From Desulfovibrio aminophilus DSM 12254 (GTDB taxonomy: Bacteria; Desulfobacterota; Desulfovibrionia; Desulfovibrionales; Desulfovibrionaceae), in the NCBI RefSeq assembly GCF_000422565.1, contig NZ_AUMA01000015.1, positions 62,001 through 126,000 on the forward strand: a stretch of DNA of 64,000 nucleotides, read 5' to 3'. A model generated the notes under the pieces. That model searched no databases. It had not been told where the DNA came from and saw only the letters and a program-made list of their open reading frames with translations. A program made the translations under genes and the position numbers. Below, one piece after another: positions 27,101-34,497 of this stretch; the first letter of the stretch is position 1; the number at the start of each line of letters is the position of its first letter.

Positions 27101-28279
27101 GACCACGTCCGCGCGCACGAGGTCGCCGGTCATGGCCCGGCCGGAACCGGTGGTCCCGACCCCGCGCACCTCGACCCGGCCGCCCACCTCGGCCCCCAGT
27201 TCCCCGAGCCCGCGCAGCACGGCCTCGATGGGCCGGGAGGCGGTGCGCAGGTAACGCTTGGCCACCAATCGGCCTTCCTCGTCCACCAGGGCCAGGTTGG
27301 TGGAGATGGAGCCCACGTCGATGCCCAGGTACACGGGGGCTCGGCCCTGCTCCGGCAGGGGCGCGAGCGGGGCCTCGGGCACGAGATGCCGTTCCATGAT
27401 CTTCCGTTCGGCCAGGGGCGGCCGCGCGCCGCCGTCTTCCAGACGGACGACGGCGAGCCGCTCCACGGCGGCGGGATCGCAGGGCGCGGAAAGCCCCTCC
27501 TCCAGGGCCTTGCGGGCCGCGCCCAGGGCTCCGGCCTGGGCGGACAGGGGCGGCGTCACGAGGTCCGGCAGGTCGAGCACGCGGCGGAAGGCCTCGGCCA
27601 CTCCGGCGTTCAGGGCCACGCCGCCCACCAGGACCGCCGGGCCGGGCAGCTCCCGGCCGCGCACGATGGAGCCCCGGAAGTTGCGGGCCACGGCGGCGCA
27701 GAGCCCGGCCGCGATGTCGGCCAGGGGCGTGGCCACCTGTTGGAGGTGGATCATGTCGGACTTGGCGAAGACCGAGCAGCGGCCCGCGATGCGCGCCGGA
27801 CGCTTGGAGGCCAGGGCCAGGGCCGCGAAGTCCTCCAGGGAGAGGCGCATCCGCTCGGCCTGCTGGTCCAGGAAGGCCCCCGTGCCCGCCGCGCAGACCG
27901 AGTTGAGGGCGAAGTCGCGGACCACCGGGCCGCGCGGCCCGGGCCGGAGCAGGAGCAGCTTGGAATCCTCGCCGCCCATCTCCAGCACGCAACGCGCGCC
28001 CGGGGAAAGGGTCTCCGCGCCCAGGGCCACGGCGGCCAGCTCGCTGACGTGGGGCGCGCCGAGGGTTTCGGCCACGAGCTTGCCCGGCCCGCCCGTGACG
28101 GCCAGCTCCAGGCCCGGGAAGCGTTCCAGGGCGCGGGTCAGCATGGCGGCGGCGCAGGCCGTCGGGCGGCCCTTGTGGCGGGCGTATACCGAGTGCAGCA
28201 ATCGGCCCTGGGCGTCGAGCACGGCGAGCTTCACGCTCACCGAGCCGCAGTCCAGGCCCGCGATGAATTCCTGGGACAT
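24128..28279 (-). CDS. Acyl-CoA dehydratase activase, giant fused form (HgdC-HgdC-HgdB-like)
   Basis: 1383 residues. Two ASKHA ATPase modules in tandem: the first starts FIAGLDCGSVSVKLAV and has MGGEDSKLLLL and NSVCAAGTGAFLDQQAERM (Cys129); the second, from about residue 320, starts YLGIDVGSISTNLAL and has IGGQDSKYISIRDG and RACAAGTGSFLEEQAERL. In HgdC each such Cys helps hold a [4Fe-4S] cluster between two monomers; here both halves lie in one chain. The rest matches activase-associated and HgdB-like regions with many Cys motifs (TCDGCENSCEINRL, ADTCHPVKAAF, GKECYPCAV, GGTGPCRFGQY). The family couples ATP hydrolysis to a low-potential electron that starts radical dehydration. No dehydratase gene is adjacent. 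ATG chosen as the start of the ASKHA strand. Confidence 0.88.
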   Translation of the reverse strand: MSQEFIAGLDCGSVSVKLAVLDAQGRLLHSVYARHKGRPTACAAAMLTRALERFPGLELAVTGGPGKLVAETLGAPHVSELAAVALGAETLSPGARCVLEMGGEDSKLLLLRPGPRGPVVRDFALNSVCAAGTGAFLDQQAERMRLSLEDFAALALASKRPARIAGRCSVFAKSDMIHLQQVATPLADIAAGLCAAVARNFRGSIVRGRELPGPAVLVGGVALNAGVAEAFRRVLDLPDLVTPPLSAQAGALGAARKALEEGLSAPCDPAAVERLAVVRLEDGGARPPLAERKIMERHLVPEAPLAPLPEQGRAPVYLGIDVGSISTNLALVDEEGRLVAKRYLRTASRPIEAVLRGLGELGAEVGGRVEVRGVGTTGSGRAMTGDLVRADVVKNEITAQARAAVAIDPEVDTVFEIGGQDSKYISIRDGRVRDFEMNRACAAGTGSFLEEQAERLGVPIKERFQELALAAEAPRDLGERCTVFMESSLASQLQRGAGRDDLLAGLAYSIVQNYVSRVVGPRPIGRRIFFQGGTAFNKAVAAAFEKHLGREIVVPPHHDVTGAIGMALIARDHMRADGGGPSRFRGFDLARLRYEVDSFTCDGCENSCEINRLRLEGEERPLFFGGRCEKFDDRRKAPEDLPDLFAFREQALFEVQRERAEALARSGGQAPRGRIGLPLAFLAHDLLPFHSTLLWELGFEPVTTGRTSRRMVRLGGRALAADTCHPVKAAFGHCLELAGQGLPAIFAPCVVNLAGPGEPARLPCPLTQSFPFLLASRLRAEGRDTRVLAPVIQADHGRTFLLRSLREAFDGYGVSAREMDKALEAAWAAQDRFEHALRERGRAFLESLDGPAVVVLGRAYNAFDPGLNLDLPRKLAALGVPALPQDMLPAEDEEGLEGMYWRSGRNLLRAARFVRNHPKLFALRIGSFSCGPDSFIDKGLDREMAGKPMLTLEIDEHTADAGMLTRCEAFLDSIADLPPPARLARPKPRKRRPDLKSRVLYGPRMSDHCLGLAAAFRSCGIESQVLPETGPEAMRLAASYVSGKECYPCAVTTGDLLLKVLAPDFDPERAAFFMPGGTGPCRFGQYAAHHRLVLEMAGAGDVPVYSPVQDRGLYRELAEAGTRFARRAWEAVVGYDLLQHCLHRVRPHELDPGAADRLYASASAGLERHLADPSKDIAAFLAQVRGAFARIPRRREPRPRVLLAGEIFVRHNRFSNEDLVRRIEALGGEVVLAPFGEWVRYVTYIAVREARRSRDLTGFLKLALRRKVQDSTTRRLEAALGDLAGHEPDVERVLALAAEYLPEDVRGEAVLTIGATLEAAPRVAGVVNAMPFGCMPGTISAALLREASGKLDLPVISLPFDGTPHPASVLTLEAFMEQCRSRA

Positions 28280-28448
28280 GGCTCCACGGGGGTTCTGCCG
28301 CCCGGAGGGGAGGGGTTCCGCGCCTCGGCGGCGCTTCCGGGCGGGGGTCGCTCCCGCGCGCCCAGGATAACGCCAAATCGCGGATGGAAGCAATGTCTCC
28401 CCGCGAGGAAGTCCGGAAAACGGGAATTCGCCGAGCCTGGAGCCTCCC

Positions 28449-28862
28449 TCAGCCCTTGTCCGCGTGGGGAGAGACGCCGAACAGGGAGAGGAACCAGCGG
28501 AACAGCCGCCGCCTCAGGGGGCCGTCCGGGTGCACATAGGGGATGACGGCGATCCTGAAGGCCAGGCAGTGAGCCACCAGCCCCTCCAGGGAGGTGTCCT
28601 CGGGAGCGGGCGCGGTGCTGCCGACCCTCAGATCGAGGAGAATGAGCGCGCGCAAGTCCTCGGCATGGGTCGGCTCCTCCTCGGCCAGGCTGATGGACAG
28701 GGGCGCGGTCACCTCGGCACAGTCCAACTGGAGCTTTCGTCCCTGGGCGTCGAAGGCGGCATACGCGTCATCAAGCACGTCGTAGCACTCCAGATACGTC
28801 TCCGCTTCCCTAAGCTCTGGAAACACGGCCATGCCGCTGTCGTCGAACACGAAAATGGGCAT
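28449..28862 (-). CDS. Hypothetical cytoplasmic protein
   Basis: 137 residues from MPIFVFDDSGMAVFPELREA, preceded by AGGAAG; an ATG 16 codons upstream is possible. The protein is acidic with a basic, Trp-containing end (RRRLFRWFLSLFG). It has no signal peptide, unlike the two genes before it, and no motif I recognise. It is the last gene of a short operon whose gaps are under 60 nt. The style resembles small immunity-type proteins, but this is only an impression. Confidence 0.6.
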   Translation of the reverse strand: MPIFVFDDSGMAVFPELREAETYLECYDVLDDAYAAFDAQGRKLQLDCAEVTAPLSISLAEEEPTHAEDLRALILLDLRVGSTAPAPEDTSLEGLVAHCLAFRIAVIPYVHPDGPLRRRLFRWFLSLFGVSPHADKG

Positions 28863-28915
28863 GGTGGGCTTCCTGGAGTCAGAATCGGTCTTTCCAGCTG
28901 GTGTGGTCATGTGCT

Positions 28916-29332
28916 TCAGCGTCCGGCGGGCCGGAGAAATTTGCTCTCCGGCTGTTTCCAGAACACGTCCCCGGTCAATAGGCTGTCGGCCGGAGCCTCG
29001 CCCACGCGCCGCAGGCCCAAGGACCGGCCCTGGGGGCCATTGCCCTTGGGCAGGGGAACCTCCTCCAGCGCAAAGGTTTCAGTGACGCCCCTGTACCGCA
29101 GAATGAGCGTCTTGCGGCCGTCAAAGGACCATGTGCCCGCATGAAGCTTGAGGTGGTGTGGAGGCGTGAACAGCAGGAGCAGGAACTTGTCGCTGTTCTC
29201 GGCCAGGGCGATGGTGCGCGTCAAGGCCCGGTAATCACCATTGCGGTATTCTCCGGCGATGCCCGGTTCCTCGGCCAGGCATGGTCGGGCGAGCGCCAGG
29301 ATCAGTCCGAGGATCAGCGTGAGACGCTTCAT
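28916..29332 (-). CDS. Secreted protein, paralogue of its upstream neighbour
   Basis: 138 residues with a signal peptide ending RPCLAEEPG (about residue 21). The mature part keeps the layout of the neighbouring gene product: SPLAGYY/GIAGEYRNGDY near the start, an LLLLF or ELFLLDQDN strand, a W-x-x-x-x strand, and a late GLRR/GLQR segment followed by FW. The two genes therefore look like an old duplication. Its ATG overlaps the stop of that gene by 4 nt (ATGA), so translation is coupled. Periplasmic; function unknown. Confidence 0.7.
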   Translation of the reverse strand: MKRLTLILGLILALARPCLAEEPGIAGEYRNGDYRALTRTIALAENSDKFLLLLFTPPHHLKLHAGTWSFDGRKTLILRYRGVTETFALEEVPLPKGNGPQGRSLGLRRVGEAPADSLLTGDVFWKQPESKFLRPAGR

Positions 29333-29730
29333 TCGCTCCTCCAGAACGTGGCGGACGAGATTTTGGAGCGGGGATCGTCGGGCGAGATGCGTTGCAGGCC
29401 GCGCATGGGGCCATAGGGCTCCACCTCGTCCTGGTCCCAGACTCCGGGCTCCAGCACCTCCAACATGCCGTCATGCTCCAAGACCACGCGGTCGTTTACC
29501 TCCCGCCAGGTGCAGGAGACGTATCGGATATCGCTCTTGTCCGACTCTCCCGGGAGCCAATTCTCGGTCATGATGAAACAGATGTTGTCCTGGTCCAGGA
29601 GAAAGAGCTCCTGGCGCCATTCCGTGGGTACCGCAGTGTGGTAATACCCAGCCAGCGGGGAGTCGTCCGCCCGGAGCGGAACGGCTCCGGCCAACACAAA
29701 CAGGACGAGGAAGAGCAGAACGCGGGGCAT
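29329..29730 (-). CDS. Secreted protein of unknown function
   Basis: 133 residues beginning MPRVLLFLVLFVLAGAVPLRAD, a clear signal peptide. The mature part is beta-rich (YYHTAVPTEWRQELFLLDQDN, VSCTWREVNDRVVLEHDGML) and ends ISSATFWRSE. The ATG shares a base with the stop codon of the M15 peptidase frame upstream (TGATG), so it was translated right after that frame. It overlaps the next gene by 4 nt. It may be an immunity or accessory protein of the peptidase, but there is no direct evidence. Confidence 0.7.
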   Translation of the reverse strand: MPRVLLFLVLFVLAGAVPLRADDSPLAGYYHTAVPTEWRQELFLLDQDNICFIMTENWLPGESDKSDIRYVSCTWREVNDRVVLEHDGMLEVLEPGVWDQDEVEPYGPMRGLQRISPDDPRSKISSATFWRSE

Positions 29731-29986
29731 CACTCTTTCCTTTTCTTCGGCTTGGGATCGTATTCGATGTGAATGTGGCTCACGTCGATGACGTTCCCCT
29801 TTTTATCCAGTTCGTATTTTTCTTCCGGCAATACGACGTAGTCCCTGCCGAGTTTTTTTGAATTTCAGCAGCGAGTTCCCTCAACTTGTCTTTTGTGATG
29901 TGATTTCCCCGCAAGTCAACAGCTTTGTCCTTGTAATGCAAGGGATTCTTTCCGTGGCTGCTGTCATTGGCTGAAGTGACCGCCAT
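29730..29986 (-). pseudogene. M15-type DD-peptidase fragment with a frameshift at A-AAA-AAC
   Basis: The first frame gives VTSANDSSHGKNPLHYKDKA followed by VDLRGNHITKDKLRELAAEIQ. This is the zinc-binding start of M15/VanY-like peptidases (S-H-G-K-x-x-L-H-Y with Asp in AVDLR). Shifting by one base inside a run of seven A (on the plus strand the T run at 29853-29859) continues it as LGRDYVVLPEEKYEL and ends VIDVSHIHIEYDPKPKKRKE, the H-x-H-x-E motif of the same family. About 60 N-terminal residues expected for the domain are missing. The shift site reads CAA-AAA-AAC, a good -1 slippery heptamer, so programmed shifting, mutation or a base-call error are all possible. The missing N-terminus favours a decayed fragment. 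Confidence 0.65.
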
Positions 29987-30277
29987 TGGCCTTCGCGTGC
30001 GCGCCCGGGGCCGCTGGAGCGCCGGCCACGAACACGTCCCTGCCCCATCTTCCGGGGGGAGTCCAGTCCGGCTCCTTGGCGACGGGGCTTCGCCCCATTT
30101 ACGGAAAGACGGAGAGGATGACCGGCGGCTTCAATCTTTTCGGTCATGGGCCGAAGGCCCCTCCTGTATGTTTTCAACGAAGCATAAGGTCGGTTTTTGG
30201 GCCAGGTGAAGAAAGACAGCGAAAAAGCGGCTGATTGCGGCGAAAAAGCATCTTGACGGGGTTTTGGCGGAAACGAC
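29987..30277. other. Intergenic region with a family-2-like repeat
   Basis: No supported gene. At 30084-30117 it holds GGGGCTTCGCCCC followed by ACGGAAAGACGGAGAGG, like the copy at the end of serS. A short minus-strand frame upstream of the peptidase fragment (MGRSPVAKEPDWTPPGRWGR...) has coding-like composition but no homology I recognise; it may be the remains of a longer gene. Confidence 0.4.
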
Positions 30278-30315
30278 GCGGGGGCGGTCCCGGGCATGCC
30301 CGGGACCGCCCCCGC
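30278..30315. repeat. 38-bp perfect palindrome
   Basis: Self-complementary over its full length with the centre GCATGC. It lies 5 nt from a family-1 core, matching the composite arrangement seen in three other places. Confidence 0.85.
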
Positions 30316-30320
30316 TGAAA

Positions 30321-30380
30321 GGGGTCCAGGGGCCGTCGGCCCCTGGCGGGTCCGGGGCGGAGCCCCGGCCGCCGGAGGCG
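30321..30380 (-). repeat. Family-1 gene-end repeat after the hemerythrin MCP gene
   Basis: The fullest copy. From the stop codon it reads CGCCTCCGGCGGCCGGGGCT, then CCGCCCCGGACCCGCC, then CAGGGGCCGACGGCCCCTGG. It begins 4 nt after the MCP stop. Confidence 0.85.
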
Positions 30381-30384
30381 TCGC

Positions 30385-32091
30385 CTACTTCACGCCCTTG
30401 GAGTTGAGGAACGGGGCGTACTTCTTGTCCGTGCCCATGATGTGGCCCACGAGCCAGTCCTTGAGGAAACGCATGATGTCCATGGTCACCTTGGCGGCGC
30501 CGCTCTTGAGGCCGTCCTCGAATTCCTGAACCTTGGCCTCGAACTTGCGGTGGATCTCGGCGTGGCGGGCGGCCTCGGGGTAGCCGTGGCGGGCGAACAG
30601 CTCCTCTTCGGTCTTGAAGTGCTTGATGGCGTACTGCTTGAGCCGGTTCACCACGTCCAGCATGACCTTTTCGGAGCGGCGCTGGCGCATGGCCTGGTGC
30701 AGCTCGTTGATGAGGTTCACCAGGGCCTTGTGGTGGCCGTCGATGAGCCCGATGTTCACGGACAGCTCGGGGGTCCACTCCACCAAACGGTCGGAGCCGA
30801 GGGCTCCGTCGAGCTTGCCCTTGGCCATGCCCTGGATGAGCATGTCCAGCTCCTCGACCAGACCGGAGACCTCCACCAGGGCGTGGGCCGACTGGGCCAT
30901 GCCCTGGGCCGTCTCCTGGGCCACCCGCGTGACCTCGCTGACGGCCCGGTTGATCTCCTCGCCCACGCTGGACTGCTGGCCCGAGGCCGCGGCGATGGAC
31001 GAGGCCTGGCTGGCCGTGTCGTCCACGAGGCCCACGATCTCCTCCATGAAGGCCCCGGACTGGGTGGCCTCGCGGGAGCTTTCCACGATGTCCCCGGCGG
31101 CGGCCTCCACGGCCTGGACGTTTTCCTGGGCCCCGGCCTGGATGCGCTGCACGGCCTCGCCCACTTCCTTGGTGGCGGTCATGGTCTTTTCGGCCAGCTT
31201 GCGGACCTCGTCGGCCACGACGGCGAAGCCCCGTCCGGCCTCGCCCGCGCGGGCGGCCTCGATGGCCGCGTTGAGGGCCAGGAGGTTGGTCTGGTCCGCG
31301 ATCTCGTTGATCACCGTGATGATTCGGCCGATGCCCTCGGCCTGTCGGCCGAGCTGGGCCATGGTCTCCTTGAGGTTCAGGATGCGGTCGCGCACGCGTT
31401 CGATGGAGTCCACGGCCCGGCGCACGCCCGCCGCGCCGGTGGAGGCGTTGCGCTTGGACTGGTCGGCGCTTTCGGCCGCGCTGTGGGCGTTGCGGGCGAC
31501 CTCGACGATGGAGCCGGTCATCTCCTCCATGGCCGTGGCCGTCTCGGTCATGCGGTCGCGCTGGATGTCCACGCCCCGGCTCACCTCATGCACCCGCTCG
31601 GTGAGTTCGCCGATGGCAGCGAAGATCTTTTCGGACACGGCCTGGGCCTTGCCCGCGGCTTCGTTCATGGACGAAAGCAGCTTGCCGACCTCGGCCTCCT
31701 CGACGCGGGCCTTGTCCAGGGCCTCCTGGGCGGCCTTGGCCTGGCGTCCGGCCTCGGCCTCGCTCAGGCGGCAGGACTGGGTCACGGATTTGAGGTGCGC
31801 CACCATGTCCTTGAGCGCCGCGTGGACTTCGCCCATCTCCAGGTCGAAGCGCCCGGTCAGCTCGGCCTCCTCGCCCCGGCCCACGGCCTGGGCGTAGCGG
31901 TGGATGGCCGCCAGGGGCGCGGTGAGCTTGCGCCGGGTCTGGACCATGGCGAAGGCCGCCAAGAGGGCCCCCAGCACAAGGATGACGGCCACGACCACCG
32001 GGCCCGCGCCGAGGATGTCGGCGGCGGTCTGGGCGCAGAGCAGAAGAAAGAGTCCGGCGACGGCCGTGAATATCCGGAATTGAATCGTCAT
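30385..32091 (-). CDS. Chemotaxis receptor with C-terminal bacteriohemerythrin domain (DcrH-like)
   Basis: 568 residues. Two adjoining N-terminal membrane helices (about 5-45) leave almost no periplasmic part. HAMP-like linker, coiled coil and signalling tip [20 protein letters not shown] follow. The last 130 residues are a hemerythrin domain with the complete di-iron ligand set: [39 protein letters not shown] and [13 protein letters not shown]. In Desulfovibrio DcrH such a domain binds O2 for aerotaxis. Sensing is therefore cytoplasmic, probably O2 or redox. GAGGAGG precedes the ATG. Confidence 0.94.
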   Translation of the reverse strand: MTIQFRIFTAVAGLFLLLCAQTAADILGAGPVVVAVILVLGALLAAFAMVQTRRKLTAPLAAIHRYAQAVGRGEEAELTGRFDLEMGEVHAALKDMVAHLKSVTQSCRLSEAEAGRQAKAAQEALDKARVEEAEVGKLLSSMNEAAGKAQAVSEKIFAAIGELTERVHEVSRGVDIQRDRMTETATAMEEMTGSIVEVARNAHSAAESADQSKRNASTGAAGVRRAVDSIERVRDRILNLKETMAQLGRQAEGIGRIITVINEIADQTNLLALNAAIEAARAGEAGRGFAVVADEVRKLAEKTMTATKEVGEAVQRIQAGAQENVQAVEAAAGDIVESSREATQSGAFMEEIVGLVDDTASQASSIAAASGQQSSVGEEINRAVSEVTRVAQETAQGMAQSAHALVEVSGLVEELDMLIQGMAKGKLDGALGSDRLVEWTPELSVNIGLIDGHHKALVNLINELHQAMRQRRSEKVMLDVVNRLKQYAIKHFKTEEELFARHGYPEAARHAEIHRKFEAKVQEFEDGLKSGAAKVTMDIMRFLKDWLVGHIMGTDKKYAPFLNSKGVK

Positions 32092-32169
32092 GAAAAACCT
32101 CCTCTACGGGAAGTTTCTTTTTACCCGGGAGCGTTCCGGCCGTCCAGCGCAACCAGGGGGGCGTTCCAA

Positions 32170-33339
32170 TCAAACCCGGGCCGAGGAGCGGGAAGGTCCG
32201 GACGACGCGGACAGCAGGGCCAGCCCCAGAACCACGGCCACGCTCCCGGAGTACAGGAGGGGAGTGGTCAGGCCCAGACTCAGGCAGGCGGCGTAGGCCC
32301 CGGCCCCGAAGGCGGTGGGCCGCCGCAGCACGGGCACGGCCGGCAGTCCCAGCAGGAGCAGCGGCCCGGGCAGGCCCCAGGAGGCGGTCAGGCGCGGCCA
32401 GAAGGCGTGCACCTCGGACAGGCGCATGGCCGGGCCCCGGCCGATGGCCTGAAGCAGGGAGAGCAGGTCCGGCGAGGTGTCCAGAGGCAGGGGCTGGTTC
32501 AGGGGCAGCCCCGCGAGCCAGGCTCCGGGGGTCTCGCCGAGGGCCTGGAACACGGCCAGCCATTGGCGCGACTGCTCCAGACGGGTGAGCGCCGCGCTCT
32601 GGTCCAGGGGCAGGATCAGGGCCGCGGCGGTCAGCAGCAGGCAGAGGACGAAGAGCGGGAGGCGCAGGCGCAGGCGGCCCGGGCCGAAGAAGAGCAGGCA
32701 CCAGCCCGCCGTGAACAGGGCCAGGGCCGAGAAGCAGGCCGCCAGTCCCGGCAGGATGGCGAACAGCCAGAGTCCGGCGCGGCCGGGCGGGGTCTCGCCA
32801 CGGGCGGAGAGGGCGGCGCAGAGGCAGAACACGAGGACGCAGGCCAGGCTGTCCGGCTCCCCCAAGGAGCAGGTCAGCGGGAGCCGATCCAGGACGGTCA
32901 GGTTCAGGGTCAGCTCCAGGCAGCGGAGCAGTCCCAGGATTCCGCCGCAGACCAGGAAGGCCCGGCGGGAGGGCGGCCCGAAGCTGGAGGCCCAGAGCCA
33001 GGCCAGGAGCAGAAAGGCCGGCGGCGTCAGCTCGGGAATCCAGGCCGGCGGCGGCGAAACGGCCCGCAACGCGGGCGCGGCGTAGAGGAACAGGGCCAGG
33101 GTGGCCAGCCCCAGAACCAGCGCCGCGCCAAGGGTTTTGAGCGCCGAACCGCCGGAGCCCCGCAGGACCGGCAACGCGCCCAGCCAGGCCAGGGCGAACC
33201 AGGCGGCGGGCTCCACGGTCCCGGCCCGGGACGGGCCGCCGGGAACGGCCTGGGTCGCGGCCAGGGCCAGGGGCAGGACGACGCAGGCCAGGATCAGGGG
33301 CGATACGGCCAGGGAGGGCTGAAGGAACTCCCGGCTCAT
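32170..33339 (-). CDS. Polytopic membrane protein of unknown function
   Basis: 389 residues, about ten hydrophobic segments of transmembrane length, beginning SLAVSPLILACVVLPLALAA. A larger loop lies around 220-290 (QSAALTRLEQSRQWLAVFQALGE...). The overall pattern resembles O-antigen ligase/polymerase-type proteins (Wzy/WaaL) but no diagnostic motif is visible. Its ATG overlaps the stop of the upstream Fe-S protein gene by 4 nt. No glycan genes lie beside it. Confidence 0.65.
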   Translation of the reverse strand: MSREFLQPSLAVSPLILACVVLPLALAATQAVPGGPSRAGTVEPAAWFALAWLGALPVLRGSGGSALKTLGAALVLGLATLALFLYAAPALRAVSPPPAWIPELTPPAFLLLAWLWASSFGPPSRRAFLVCGGILGLLRCLELTLNLTVLDRLPLTCSLGEPDSLACVLVFCLCAALSARGETPPGRAGLWLFAILPGLAACFSALALFTAGWCLLFFGPGRLRLRLPLFVLCLLLTAAALILPLDQSAALTRLEQSRQWLAVFQALGETPGAWLAGLPLNQPLPLDTSPDLLSLLQAIGRGPAMRLSEVHAFWPRLTASWGLPGPLLLLGLPAVPVLRRPTAFGAGAYAACLSLGLTTPLLYSGSVAVVLGLALLSASSGPSRSSARV

Positions 33340-34454
33340 GCGTCCTGAAGGAGCTTGCGGAAATGGCGTCGGGCCCGGCGTTTCAGCTCCAGGCGCGCGG
33401 CGTGGGCCCGGCGGCCTTGGAGGAGTACGGGCGGGTGCAGCGGATCGGCCCCCAGGTAGAGATCCAGGACATGCACGGTGGGATGGCTCGCGCCGAGGGT
33501 GCGCGCACAGCCGGTGCAGGCCGTTGCGATGGGCCGCTCACCGGCTTCTTCCAGGCGTTGGGCGCGCCAGGATTCGGGCAGGGGGCTCCCGGCCAGGTCG
33601 GCCCGGCCGCCCGCGCCGCAGCAGGTGGTGCGGTACCAGGCGTGGTTCATTTCGGACACGGCGTGGCCCGAGCCCCAGACCAGGTCGCGCACGGCCCGGT
33701 GCACGGCCTTGTCCAGACGCCAGAGGCAGGAGTCCTGCACGGCGATGTCCAGGGATTCCCTGTCCGGATCCTGCTCCCGCTCGTCGGCTTCCGGGGCCAG
33801 GGCCTCGTAGACCGTGTTCACGGCGAAGGGCGGCTCCACGGAGCGGAGCATTTCCCGGCAGCCGGGACAGGGGGTCAGCACCTCCTCCAGACCCAGGGCC
33901 GCGATGCGGTCCACCAGCCCCCGGACGCGCCCGGCGGCGACGGAGTGCAGTCCGGCGTTGTCCGAGGGGCGTGAGCAGCAGGCCAGGAGAAAGGCCGTGG
34001 GCTCCGTGGCGTCGAGCATTTCATAGGTTTTCCAGGCAGTCTCGGGCCGGGAGCCGGAGAGGCCGCAGCCGGGCAGGAAGCCCCGGCGCGCGCCCGGAGG
34101 GGCCGCCAGGAAGGTGTGGTTGCGGCTCAGAAGCCGGGTTTCGTTCTCCAGATAGGCGGCGAAGGGCTCCAGGGGATAGGCCCCGGAGGCGATGTACTCG
34201 GCGCGCAGCAGGCGCATGAATCCGCTGGGGTCGGCCTTGCGCGGGCAGGCCACGCTGCACAGGCCGCAGAGGGAACAGAGGAAGGGCATGGCCGGGTCCA
34301 GCCTGCCGACCAGGGCGTCGCGGGCCAGTTCGTGCGGCATGCCCCGCTCCTTGAGCAGCGGGCATTCCTTGGTGCAGATGGTGCAGGAGTCGCAACGCTT
34401 GAGGATGTCTTTCGCCGCCCGGACGGCGGCCTCGCCCAGTGTGTTCATCCGCAT
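33336..34454 (-). CDS. (Fe-S)-binding protein with CCG domains (GlpC/HdrD-like)
   Basis: About 372 residues. N-terminal pair of [4Fe-4S] motifs: CDSCTICTKECP and CSLCGLCSVACP. Two cysteine-rich CCG-like regions follow: PGCGLSG with ACCSRPSDN and TPCPGC, then CLWRLDK, TTCCGAGGR and ATACTGCARTL. This is the layout of heterodisulfide-reductase-D-like subunits and GlpC, which pass electrons to a membrane or flavoprotein partner. The neighbouring membrane protein does not look like a cytochrome b, and no oxidoreductase subunit is adjacent. The start is uncertain: ATGs lie at MRMNTLGEAAV and 10 codons upstream, without a strong ribosome site. Confidence 0.85.
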   Translation of the reverse strand: MRMNTLGEAAVRAAKDILKRCDSCTICTKECPLLKERGMPHELARDALVGRLDPAMPFLCSLCGLCSVACPRKADPSGFMRLLRAEYIASGAYPLEPFAAYLENETRLLSRNHTFLAAPPGARRGFLPGCGLSGSRPETAWKTYEMLDATEPTAFLLACCSRPSDNAGLHSVAAGRVRGLVDRIAALGLEEVLTPCPGCREMLRSVEPPFAVNTVYEALAPEADEREQDPDRESLDIAVQDSCLWRLDKAVHRAVRDLVWGSGHAVSEMNHAWYRTTCCGAGGRADLAGSPLPESWRAQRLEEAGERPIATACTGCARTLGASHPTVHVLDLYLGADPLHPPVLLQGRRAHAARLELKRRARRHFRKLLQDA

Positions 34455-34497
34455 AGGGTTACGGCCGGAGAGGGAAAAGCGCAAGAGGCGACGGCGT

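Noticed and set aside
24185-28546. A 1453-codon open frame on the plus strand
   Set aside because: It is the antisense of the activase gene; its Gly/Gln/Ala-rich translation has no domains, as expected from GC-rich codon bias.
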